DNA of 51,754 nucleotides from Bacteroidaceae bacterium (GTDB taxonomy: Bacteria; Bacteroidota; Bacteroidia; Bacteroidales; Bacteroidaceae): NCBI GenBank assembly GCA_017651245.1, contig JAGCDQ010000066.1, positions 1 through 51,754 on the forward strand, read 5' to 3'. This document shows positions 21,156-29,463 of the stretch, one piece after another. Position 1 is the first letter of the stretch; every line of letters starts with the position of its first letter. Below the pieces are notes generated by a model. That model was not told the DNA's origin, searched no databases, and worked only from the letters and a program-made list of their open reading frames with translations. A program made the translations under genes and the position numbers.

Positions 21156-21907
21156 AACGATATTTGTACAACTACCAGACCATTGTCGAGTTTTCGGAAG
21201 CTGTGCCCATGCATGCGGTGATGTTACGCTGTCAGCCAGTCAGCAATGCTGGTCAGACGGTGGAGCAAGAGCACTTGGTGGTTTCGCCCGACTACTGGCT
21301 GCAGGCTGGGCACGATGCATTCTACAACCGTATCCTTTTCGGCGGTGCCACTGAACCGCACAAGACCTTCGCTTATGTCAGCACAGGAATTGTGGCGACA
21401 GACACTTATGTCATCAAGTATCGGGGTGAAAACTTGTTCTTGTTCAAGCAGCCTACGGCACTGACCAACGTCAGGGAAGCGGTGCTGACGACACCCGACA
21501 ATGTCATCGATGCTGCTTACGCTATCTGCAACTGGCTGTATGAGAACATTGTTTATCAGCCTCTGTGCACCACCGTTGAAACCACTGCTGCCGAGGTGCT
21601 GGAGCGGAGGAAGGGTGTTTGTCAGGACTTTGCCCATCTCATGATAGCCCTCTGCCGTCAGCGAGACATACCAGCCCGCTATGTCAATGGATTCTTGGAA
21701 GGAGAGGGCGAGACTCATGCATGGGTGGAGATATTCGATGGCTACAACTGGCTGGGTTTTGACCCGACTCACAACCGTTGCATCAGCGAAGGCTACGTCA
21801 AGTTGGCGCATGGAAGAGATGTCCGCGATTGTTCCGTCAGTCGGGGACTCTTCACAGGGCAAGCCACCCAGCAAACCACGATTCACGTTACACTGCAAGA
21901 AATATGA
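21152..21907 (+). CDS. Transglutaminase-like cysteine protease/acyltransferase
   Basis: The 251-residue protein has the N-terminal beta domain of bacterial transglutaminase-like enzymes and a papain-like core with the triad Cys157 (RKGVCQDFAH), His189 (GETHAW) and Asp204 (FDPTHN). No signal peptide is present, so it acts in the cytoplasm. In the ATP-grasp/alpha-E context it is thought to cleave or transfer peptide-like products. It starts with GTG overlapping the alpha-E stop and ends overlapping the next ATG (ATGA), so translation is coupled on both sides. Confidence 0.9.
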   Translation: MKRYLYNYQTIVEFSEAVPMHAVMLRCQPVSNAGQTVEQEHLVVSPDYWLQAGHDAFYNRILFGGATEPHKTFAYVSTGIVATDTYVIKYRGENLFLFKQPTALTNVREAVLTTPDNVIDAAYAICNWLYENIVYQPLCTTVETTAAEVLERRKGVCQDFAHLMIALCRQRDIPARYVNGFLEGEGETHAWVEIFDGYNWLGFDPTHNRCISEGYVKLAHGRDVRDCSVSRGLFTGQATQQTTIHVTLQEI

Positions 21908-22839
21908 TTAAGACAATAGTATCTACAGAACTACCTATTGACGAGCAGTTCCGCATTCGCAAAAATGTCATTCAGAACGGCAAGAAGGACGGCTTGCGCT
22001 TCTGTGTGGTGACAGGAACCCACGGTGATGAACTGGAGGGTCAGATGGTGTGTTATGAACTGGCTCGTATCGTCACCGAACAGATTGATGCGCTGGATGG
22101 CACCCTCGAGATCTACCCGGCTCTCAATCCGTTGGGCATCGATACCATTCAGCGGGGCATTCCCAATTTCGACCTCGATATGAACCGCATCTTCCCAGGT
22201 GATCCACAAGGCACGATGGCGGAACAGACGGCTCATGCCATCATTGAAGACATCAAGGGGGCAGACATGGTGATTGACATTCACTCCAGCAATCTCTATC
22301 TACGAGAAACGCCGCAGGTGCGCATCAATGTTCAGGACTCCAAGTGGCTGGTTCCCTTTGCCGAACGGCTGGGCATGGACTTCGTGTGGGTGCATGGTGC
22401 TGCCACAGTGCTGGAGGCGACACTGGCTCACTCGCTCAACTCTACAGGCACTCCCTGTCTGGTGGTGGAGATGGGAGTGGGTCAGCGCATCAATCACAAG
22501 ATGTGCCGACGTCTTGTGGAGGGTATCCTGCATCTGATGCAGACTATGGGAATGTGGAAGGAAAGTCCTAAGGACAGATTGCCCCTGCCGCTCGTTTGCG
22601 AAGGAGATCGCGTCACCTTCCTCAATGCTGAGACCTCTGGTGTGTTCCTGACTGAATTGAAATGCGGCATCAACGTCAGCCGAGGACAAACCATCGGTCA
22701 GATTGTTGACCCGCTTCATGGTCGAGTGCTCAGCACGGTCAGTTCGCCGGTTAACGGCTATTTGTTCACCATACGTGCCTATCCGATTGTCTATGAAGGG
22801 TCGTTGATGGCACGAATCTTTAACACAGAAGACGCATGA
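21904..22839 (+). CDS. M14-type succinylglutamate desuccinylase/aspartoacylase family enzyme
   Basis: The 311-residue zinc hydrolase has the complete ligand set: His40 and Glu43 in GTHGDE, His127 in DIHSS, the substrate-binding Asn-Arg pair in MNRIFPG, and the likely catalytic Glu189 in LVVEMGVG. A C-terminal beta domain with SRGQTIGQIVDP resembles biotinyl/lipoyl-like folds found in AstE/AspA relatives. The family removes acyl groups from amino acids or trims peptides. I set the start at ATG 21904, which overlaps the previous stop; a longer upstream frame would overlap the transglutaminase gene by over 100 nt. Confidence 0.88.
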   Translation: MIKTIVSTELPIDEQFRIRKNVIQNGKKDGLRFCVVTGTHGDELEGQMVCYELARIVTEQIDALDGTLEIYPALNPLGIDTIQRGIPNFDLDMNRIFPGDPQGTMAEQTAHAIIEDIKGADMVIDIHSSNLYLRETPQVRINVQDSKWLVPFAERLGMDFVWVHGAATVLEATLAHSLNSTGTPCLVVEMGVGQRINHKMCRRLVEGILHLMQTMGMWKESPKDRLPLPLVCEGDRVTFLNAETSGVFLTELKCGINVSRGQTIGQIVDPLHGRVLSTVSSPVNGYLFTIRAYPIVYEGSLMARIFNTEDA

Positions 22840-23765
22840 GAATAGAGACGATATTTGAGATGACATCGCCCTGCCGTGATAATTTCCGCATCAAGGGCTA
22901 CCGATTCGGGGAAGGTGAAAAGACATTGGCTATTGTGGGTGCCATGCGAGGTGATGAGGTGCAGCAACAGTACATCTGCTCGCAGTTGGTGAATCGTCTG
23001 ACGATGATTGAACAGCGTGGAGGCATAGCTGAGGGGAAAAGCATTCTGATTATCCCCTCGTGCAACCCCTTTTCGATGAACGTCAACCGACGTTTCTGGG
23101 CAATGGACAACACCGACATCAACCGCATGTTCCCAGGCTACAATCAAGGAGAAACCACGCAACGCATTGCAGCGGCAATCTTTGCTGCTCTCAACGGGTT
23201 CAAGTACGGCATCCAGCTGGCGAGTTACTATGTGTCGGGCGACTTCATCCCTCATGTACGGATGCTAAAGACGGGATATGAGGATGTGGACACAGCACGC
23301 CTTTTCGGCATGAAATACGTCACGACCTACCAGCCGCGTCCCTTCGACACCACGCTGCTCAACTATAACTGGCAATTGTGGAGCACCAAGGCTTTCTCTG
23401 TCTATGCAGGACAAACCAACAGGATAGACCTCAGCAACAGTGGTGAGACCATCGATGCCATTTTCCGCATGATGAAACGGACGGGCATCATCAATGCGGG
23501 TTCTCCGGGTGTTGCTTATGAATCCATTTGCATCGATGAGGCAAGCCTTCAGCACATCAAGGCACGTCATGCGGGAATCTTCTATCGTCTGGTGGACGCT
23601 GGCAGCCGTGTTACTCCGGGCGATTCCCTCGCCCACATTATCGACCCCTACAACGGTCAGATTCTCGACGACATCAAGGCAACAGAAGAAGGCACCGTAT
23701 TCTTCGCTCACCACCGTCCCGTGGTGTTTCAAAATGCTCTACTTTTCATGATACATGTGGTATGA
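22836..23765 (+). CDS. M14-type deacylase paralogue, zinc ligands lost
   Basis: The 309-residue protein is similar in length and plan to the preceding gene product: GAMRGDEV near residue 35, DINRMFPG near 95, and a matching C-terminal beta domain (SRVTPGDSLAHIIDP). The first zinc His is Arg38, and the DIHSS motif has become QLASY, so the second His is Ala129. The likely catalytic Glu is also absent at the matching place (FSVYAGQT). Glu41 remains. It is therefore probably not a zinc hydrolase; a regulatory or substrate-binding subunit of its neighbour is plausible. Start ATG overlaps the previous stop (ATGA). Confidence 0.82.
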   Translation: MRIETIFEMTSPCRDNFRIKGYRFGEGEKTLAIVGAMRGDEVQQQYICSQLVNRLTMIEQRGGIAEGKSILIIPSCNPFSMNVNRRFWAMDNTDINRMFPGYNQGETTQRIAAAIFAALNGFKYGIQLASYYVSGDFIPHVRMLKTGYEDVDTARLFGMKYVTTYQPRPFDTTLLNYNWQLWSTKAFSVYAGQTNRIDLSNSGETIDAIFRMMKRTGIINAGSPGVAYESICIDEASLQHIKARHAGIFYRLVDAGSRVTPGDSLAHIIDPYNGQILDDIKATEEGTVFFAHHRPVVFQNALLFMIHVV

Positions 23766-24487
23766 CAATGAAGGAAAGAACCCATATCAATCTTCTTTTA
23801 TGTGACACCTTCTCGGGGCTGTTGCCTCCGGACATTCCTTCATACGCATCCATGTTCATAGGCTTGTTCCGTTCAGTCAGTGACCCGGCGACATTTGAAG
23901 TCTTTCCTGTCATGAAAGGCGTCCTCCCAAAGAAATGGAACAAAGATGAACTATACCTGATAACGGGCAGCAACAGTTCTGCTTATGACAAAGAACCTTG
24001 GATTCTTGAGTTGCTACAGTGGATCAGAAAAGCAGCGACGCTTCACATCAAGCTGGTCGGCGTATGTTTCGGTCACCAAGCCATAGCACAGGCATTAGGA
24101 GGCAATGTACAGCGATATGCAGGAGGATGGGGTGTTGGCATTCGGGAGTCCTTCATTTTAGATGAAGTTATGCGCCCCTATTTTTCTGACGGTTATCTCC
24201 GCCTCTTATATAATCATCATGACCAAGTAACCAAGCTTCCTGCTGATGCCGTCGTCATAGCTCAAAGCCCATTTTGTCAGTACGAAGGGTTCCGAATTGG
24301 GAATCACATCCTAACATTTCAGGGTCATCCTGAATACACACCAGCATACGAACTCCATCTGCTCAACAATCATGCTCTGCACGAAGATGAAGAAGTCAAG
24401 AAGGAGGCGGTATTGTCCATCAAGAACTTGAGACATCAGGGTACTGCAATCGCACAATTCATCATCCATTTTTACCATCTCGAATAG
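23762..24487 (+). CDS. Class I glutamine amidotransferase domain protein
   Basis: The 241-residue protein is a stand-alone triad glutaminase of the GuaA-N/gamma-glutamyl hydrolase type. The nucleophile is Cys102 in GVCFGHQ, with His189 and Glu191 in FQGHPEY. It would either supply ammonia from glutamine or cleave a gamma-glutamyl amide. The ATG overlaps the previous stop (ATGA); a second ATG two codons later is possible. It is the last gene of the operon and is followed by a terminator. No synthase partner of a known pathway is adjacent, so the acceptor is unknown. Confidence 0.88.
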   Translation: MTMKERTHINLLLCDTFSGLLPPDIPSYASMFIGLFRSVSDPATFEVFPVMKGVLPKKWNKDELYLITGSNSSAYDKEPWILELLQWIRKAATLHIKLVGVCFGHQAIAQALGGNVQRYAGGWGVGIRESFILDEVMRPYFSDGYLRLLYNHHDQVTKLPADAVVIAQSPFCQYEGFRIGNHILTFQGHPEYTPAYELHLLNNHALHEDEEVKKEAVLSIKNLRHQGTAIAQFIIHFYHLE

Positions 24488-24567
24488 TCCCAGTTGCGAA
24501 AGGTCCCACAATTTTCTCCTTCTCATGCGTTATTACCTAAAATCAGTGCCTGCACCACCAAAAAGAA

Positions 24568-24599
24568 GAGGCATCCGATTTCCGGAGCCTCTCCTTTTT
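24568..24599 (+). terminator. Intrinsic terminator after the ATP-grasp operon
   Basis: Stem AGAGGC with GCCTCT, extended inside by TCCG/CGGA, followed by CCTTTTT. It is homologous to the terminator at 18641 and forms the left edge of dispersed repeat copy B. Confidence 0.85.
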
Positions 24600-24726
24600 C
24601 GTTTAGCGGTTAGCGGTTATCGTTTAGCGGTTATCGGTTATCGACACCCCGCACGGCTAAACCTCTTATCGTATCTTTAGCACGCTTGGCTTGCCAAGAA
24701 ATCTCAAACCTCAAATCTCAAATCTA
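24600..24726 (+). repeat. Dispersed intergenic repeat, copy B, with heptanucleotide tracts
   Basis: Six heptanucleotides (CGTTTAG, CGGTTAG, CGGTTAT, CGTTTAG, CGGTTAT, CGGTTAT) are followed by the same 58-nt block as copy A (24644-24701). Then come four AAAYCTC heptads (24702-24726). The 452-nt gap between genes here otherwise holds only A/T-rich sequence and the gltB promoter. Confidence 0.85.
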
Positions 24727-24852
24727 TACCCTGTTTCAACTTTTTATAACCAAATATCTAAAATTACTTTCATTTTCACACTATTAACAAATATTTTTAG
24801 TACAAATTGAAAGTTTTTTGATTTTTTCTGCAACAAATTGAAATATTATTCA

Positions 24853-24860
24853 TACCTTTG
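24853..24860 (+). promoter_or_regulatory. -7 element of the gltB promoter
   Basis: TACCTTTG, a full match to the Bacteroidota -7 consensus, 79 nt before the gltB ATG. No clean TTTG is present 19-21 bp upstream (the best is TCTG at 24827), so an activator may be needed. Confidence 0.65.
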
Positions 24861-24939
24861 CAGCCAAAATGACGGACGAAGCAGGAGTGAAGTCGAATTC
24901 ATTTGAATATAAACACAAACAAGATAAATAGAAAAGGAC

Positions 24940-27900
24940 ATGAAAAAAGGTAATTTTGGATTGTACAGCAAAGCCTATGAGCATGACGCTTGCGGTGTGG
25001 GTATGGTGGTCAACATTCATGGTGGCAAGAGCCATGAGTTGGTGGACAATGCACTGAAGGTGTTGGAAAACATGGAGCATCGTGGAGCAGAGACGCGTGA
25101 CAAGACAGGTGACGGCGCGGGCATCATGGTGCAGATTCCTCATGAATTCATTCTTTTACAGGGTATCCCTGTGCCAGAGAAAGGAAAGTACGGCACGGGT
25201 CTGGTGTTCTTGCCTAAGCAGGAGAAGGAACAGCAGGGCATCCTGAGTGTGATGATTGAAGAGATTGAGCGTGAGGGTCTCACGCTGATGCACATGAGGG
25301 CGGTGCCAACGTGCCCCGAGGTGCTGGGTGTGGGTGCCCGTGAGGTGGAACCAGACATCAAGCAGATTTTCGTCACAGGTGTGAGCGAGGATCAGGTGGA
25401 GACGTTTGACCGTATATTATATAAGGTACGCAAGCGCATAGAGAACCGCGTGACGAACGAGGATTTCTATGTTTGTTCGTTGAGCAGCAAGAACATCATC
25501 TATAAGGGTATGTTGACGAGCGGACAGCTGAGACGCTATTTCCCCGACTTGTCAAGTCCCTATTTCACCAGTGGGTTGGCATTGGTTCACTCTCGATTCA
25601 GCACCAACACGTTCCCAACATGGAGTTTGGCGCAGCCTTTCCGTCTTTTGGCGCACAACGGCGAGATCAACACCATCCGTGGTAACCGCGGCTGGATGAA
25701 GGCGAGGGAGAGTGTGTTGAACAGTGAGGCTCTGGGCGACATCAAGGACATCCGTCCGATCGTGCAGGAGGGTATGAGTGACTCTGCCAGCCTCGACAAC
25801 GTGTTTGAGTTCCTCACCATGAGCGGTCTGTCTTTGCCACAGGCGATGGCAATCCTCGTGCCTGAGAGCTTCAACGACAAGAACCCTATCAGCGAAGACC
25901 TGAAGGCGTTCTACGAGTATCATTCCATCCTGATGGAGCCTTGGGACGGTCCTGCGGCTCTGCTGTTCTCTGACGGACGTTATGCGGGTGGTATGCTCGA
26001 CAGAAACGGATTGCGCCCCAGCCGTTACACGATTACGAAGAACGGCATGATGGTCGTGGCAAGTGAAGTGGGTGTGATGGACTTCGAGCCTGGTGATGTG
26101 GTGAGCAAGGGACGCTTGCAGCCTGGCAAGATCCTGCTCATTGACACGCAGGAGGGCAAGATTTACTATGACGGAGAAATCAAGGAGCAGTTGGCGAAGG
26201 CTCATCCTTACCGCGAATGGCTGAACACCAACCGCATCCAGCTGGAGAAGCTGAAGAGTGGTCGCAAGGTGGAAAATGGCGTGGAGAACTACGAACGCAA
26301 GCTCATCAACTTCGGTTTCGGACAGGAAGATATCGACAAGACGGTGGTGCCTATGGCTACAGCGGGTCAGGAACCTGTGGCAGCAATGGGCAACGACACG
26401 CCGCTGGCTGTCATCAGCGACCGTCCCCAGATTTTCTTCAACTACTTCCGACAGCAGTTTGCGCAGGTGACCAACCCTGCCATTGACCCAATCCGTGAGG
26501 AATTGGTGATGAGTCTGACGGAGTATATCGGTGCTGTGGGCACCAATATCCTGACGCCTGATGCTTCCAACTGCAAGATGGTGCGTCTGCCACAACCTGT
26601 GCTGACGAACACGCAGTTGGATATTCTTTGCAATATCCGCTACAAGGGTTTCAAGACCAAGAAGCTTGCAATGCTCTTCGACATTGAGAAGGGTGCCAGC
26701 GGACTCCGACAGGCTATCGAGGACTTGTGCAAGGAGGCTGAGGCGAGTGTGGATGAGGGTGTGAACTACATCATCCTCTCTGATAGGGACATCGACGAGA
26801 AGCGTGCCGCCATCCCAAGCCTTTTGGCTGTGAGTGCAGTGCATCATTACCTCATCAGCGTGCAGAAGCGCGTACAGACGGCGCTGATTGTGGAGAGCGG
26901 TGAAATCCGTGAGGTGATGCATGCTGCCTTGCTGCTGGGTTATGGTGCCAGTGCCATCTGTCCTTATATGACGTTTGCCGTACTGGATGACCTCGTGAAG
27001 AAGCATAAGATTCAGGAGGATTACAACACGGCGGAAGCTCACTACATCAAGGCGGTGGACAAGGGTCTGAAGAAGATTATGTCGAAGATGGGTATCTCAA
27101 CCATCCGTTCTTATCGTGGTGCGAAGATTTTCGAGAGCATCGGTTTGAGCGAGGACCTCCTGAGACGCTATTTCGGCACCGAGGTGAGCACCATTGGCGG
27201 TATCGGTCTGAAGGATATCGCAAGGGATGCCATCCGTCTGCACGACGAGGCATTCAAACCTGCTGAAATCAATGAGATTCTGCCTAACAACGGACAGTTC
27301 TCTTATCGCAAGGACGGTATCCTCCACGCTTGGAACCCCGACACGATTGCCAACCTGCAGATTGCCACTCGTCTGGGCTCTTACAAGAAGTTCCAGGAGT
27401 GGGAGAAGATGGTGGACCAGAAGGAGAAGCCTATCTTCATCCGCGATTTCTTCGGCTGGAAGAAGGCTGCCAAGCCTACACCGATTGACGAGGTGGAATC
27501 AGTGGAGAGCATCGTGAAGCATTTCGTGACGGGTGCGATGAGTTTCGGTGCCTTGAGCATTGAGGCACACGAGGCATTGGCACTCGCGATGAACAAACTC
27601 GGCACTCGCAGCAACACGGGTGAGGGTGGTGAGGACAACGAACGCTACCACACGGAAGTGGATGGTGTGTCGCTCAGCAGCAAGACCAAGCAGATTGCCA
27701 GCGGTCGTTTCGGTGTCACTGCCGAATATCTGGTGAATGCTGAAGAAATACAAATCAAGGTGGCACAGGGAGCCAAGCCTGGTGAGGGTGGTCAGCTGCC
27801 TGGTTTCAAGGTGAACAAGATCATAGCCAAGACGCGTAACGCCATTCCTGGCATCAGTCTGATTTCGCCTCCACCACATCATGATATCTACAGTATCGAG

Positions 27901-29430
27901 GATTTGGCACAGCTGATTTTCGACCTGAAGAACATCAACCCAACCGCTGCCGTCAGCGTGAAGCTCGTGGCAGAGAGTGGTGTGGGCACGATTGCCGCAG
28001 GTGTGGCAAAGGCAAAGGCAGACCTCATCGTCATCAGCGGTGCTGAAGGTGGTACGGGTGCCAGCCCTGCTTCTTCTATGCGCTTTGCCGGTATCAGCCC
28101 TGAGATTGGTTTGGCTGAGACGCAGCAGACGCTGGTGATGAACGGATTGAGAAATCAGGTTCGTTTGCAGACCGATGGTCAGTTGAAGACTGCCAAGGAT
28201 GTGATCATCATGGCCATGCTGGGTGCCGACGAGTTCTCATTCGGTACGTTGCCGCTCATTGTACTGGGTTGTGTGATGATGCGCAAGTGTAACACCAACA
28301 CCTGTCCTGTGGGTGTGGCTACGCAAGACGAGACGCTGCGTCAGCGATTCAGAGGAAAGTCTGACTATGTGGTCAACTTCTTCACGTTCATTGCCCAGCA
28401 AGTGCGTGAATACCTCGCAGAGATAGGCGTGAAACACCTCAAGGACATCATCGGTCACACCGAGTTGATTGAGATGCACACCGAGAATGCCACCGACAAG
28501 CAGAAGACCATCGACTTCGCACGCTTGCTGCACAAGCCAGAGACCGATAAACCACTCTTCTGGGATCGTGGCCAGTTCACGAAAGTGATGGGTGTGAAGG
28601 ATGAAGATATCATTCAGGCAGCTGCGCCAGCGATTGAGCAGAAGGAAGAGGTGAGCCTCGACTATGCAATCCGTAACACCGACCGTGCTGTGGGTACGAT
28701 GCTCTCCGGTGTGATTGCCAAGAAATATGGAGAAGCAGGACTTCCTGACGGAACCGTTCGCCTGAAGTTCAAGGGTTCGGCGGGTCAGTCATTCGGTGCC
28801 TTCGCTGTGAAGGGTCTGGACATCCGTCTGGAAGGTGAGACCAACGACTACTTCGGCAAGGGACTCTCAGGTGGTCGCATCAGCATCATGCCACCTGTCC
28901 GCAGAAGTGCTGACTTCGTGGCTGAGGACAACATCATCGCCGGCAACACAGGTCTGTATGGTGCCACCAGTGGTGAGCTGTATGTGAACGGTCGTGTGGG
29001 TGAACGCTTCGCAGTCCGTAACTCTGGTGCCATCGCCGTTGTGGAAGGTGCCGGTGACCACTGTTGCGAATATATGACTGGCGGTCGTGTCGTCGTGCTC
29101 GGCAAGACGGGTAGAAACTTTGCCGCTGGTATGAGTGGTGGTGTGGCTTATGTGTATGACCGCGATCACACCTTCGACTACTTCTGCAACATGGATATGG
29201 TGGAACTGAGCCTCGTGGAGGACAGCGTGAGCCGTAAGGAACTGCTCGAACTCATCCGTCAGCACTATCTCCACACAGGCAGTGCCCTCGCAGGAAGGAT
29301 GCTCGACGACTGGAACCGCTACGTGGAAGACTTCATCCAAGTGGTGCCAATCGAGTACAAGCGTGTGCTGCAGGAAGAGCAGATGGCGAAACTGCAACAG
29401 AAGATTGCCGACATGCAGCGTGACTATTAA
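24940..29430 (+). CDS. gltB: Glutamate synthase, large subunit
   Basis: The enzyme transfers the amide of glutamine to 2-oxoglutarate to give two glutamates, with electrons from the GltD partner. The 1496-residue protein has the class II amidotransferase domain with nucleophile Cys18 (HDACGVG) after a 17-residue propeptide. A central domain and the FMN-binding synthase domain follow (GAEGGTGASP), with the 3Fe-4S cysteines Cys1111, Cys1117 and Cys1122. The C-terminal beta-helix begins near LKFKGSAGQSFGAF. Length is standard for the bacterial alpha subunit. gltD follows after 33 nt. Confidence 0.97.
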   Translation: MKKGNFGLYSKAYEHDACGVGMVVNIHGGKSHELVDNALKVLENMEHRGAETRDKTGDGAGIMVQIPHEFILLQGIPVPEKGKYGTGLVFLPKQEKEQQGILSVMIEEIEREGLTLMHMRAVPTCPEVLGVGAREVEPDIKQIFVTGVSEDQVETFDRILYKVRKRIENRVTNEDFYVCSLSSKNIIYKGMLTSGQLRRYFPDLSSPYFTSGLALVHSRFSTNTFPTWSLAQPFRLLAHNGEINTIRGNRGWMKARESVLNSEALGDIKDIRPIVQEGMSDSASLDNVFEFLTMSGLSLPQAMAILVPESFNDKNPISEDLKAFYEYHSILMEPWDGPAALLFSDGRYAGGMLDRNGLRPSRYTITKNGMMVVASEVGVMDFEPGDVVSKGRLQPGKILLIDTQEGKIYYDGEIKEQLAKAHPYREWLNTNRIQLEKLKSGRKVENGVENYERKLINFGFGQEDIDKTVVPMATAGQEPVAAMGNDTPLAVISDRPQIFFNYFRQQFAQVTNPAIDPIREELVMSLTEYIGAVGTNILTPDASNCKMVRLPQPVLTNTQLDILCNIRYKGFKTKKLAMLFDIEKGASGLRQAIEDLCKEAEASVDEGVNYIILSDRDIDEKRAAIPSLLAVSAVHHYLISVQKRVQTALIVESGEIREVMHAALLLGYGASAICPYMTFAVLDDLVKKHKIQEDYNTAEAHYIKAVDKGLKKIMSKMGISTIRSYRGAKIFESIGLSEDLLRRYFGTEVSTIGGIGLKDIARDAIRLHDEAFKPAEINEILPNNGQFSYRKDGILHAWNPDTIANLQIATRLGSYKKFQEWEKMVDQKEKPIFIRDFFGWKKAAKPTPIDEVESVESIVKHFVTGAMSFGALSIEAHEALALAMNKLGTRSNTGEGGEDNERYHTEVDGVSLSSKTKQIASGRFGVTAEYLVNAEEIQIKVAQGAKPGEGGQLPGFKVNKIIAKTRNAIPGISLISPPPHHDIYSIEDLAQLIFDLKNINPTAAVSVKLVAESGVGTIAAGVAKAKADLIVISGAEGGTGASPASSMRFAGISPEIGLAETQQTLVMNGLRNQVRLQTDGQLKTAKDVIIMAMLGADEFSFGTLPLIVLGCVMMRKCNTNTCPVGVATQDETLRQRFRGKSDYVVNFFTFIAQQVREYLAEIGVKHLKDIIGHTELIEMHTENATDKQKTIDFARLLHKPETDKPLFWDRGQFTKVMGVKDEDIIQAAAPAIEQKEEVSLDYAIRNTDRAVGTMLSGVIAKKYGEAGLPDGTVRLKFKGSAGQSFGAFAVKGLDIRLEGETNDYFGKGLSGGRISIMPPVRRSADFVAEDNIIAGNTGLYGATSGELYVNGRVGERFAVRNSGAIAVVEGAGDHCCEYMTGGRVVVLGKTGRNFAAGMSGGVAYVYDRDHTFDYFCNMDMVELSLVEDSVSRKELLELIRQHYLHTGSALAGRMLDDWNRYVEDFIQVVPIEYKRVLQEEQMAKLQQKIADMQRDY

Positions 29431-29463
29431 ACCTCATCAATCAACTATAATATAGAAAAGAAA

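Noticed and set aside
24869-24931. 20-codon ORF in the gltB leader as a second leader peptide
   Set aside because: It starts almost at the predicted transcript start, shows no amino-acid bias (one Gln) and no terminator separates it from gltB.
25552-27042. 496-codon open frame antisense to gltB
   Set aside because: Shadow of the gltB coding sequence; no recognisable motif.
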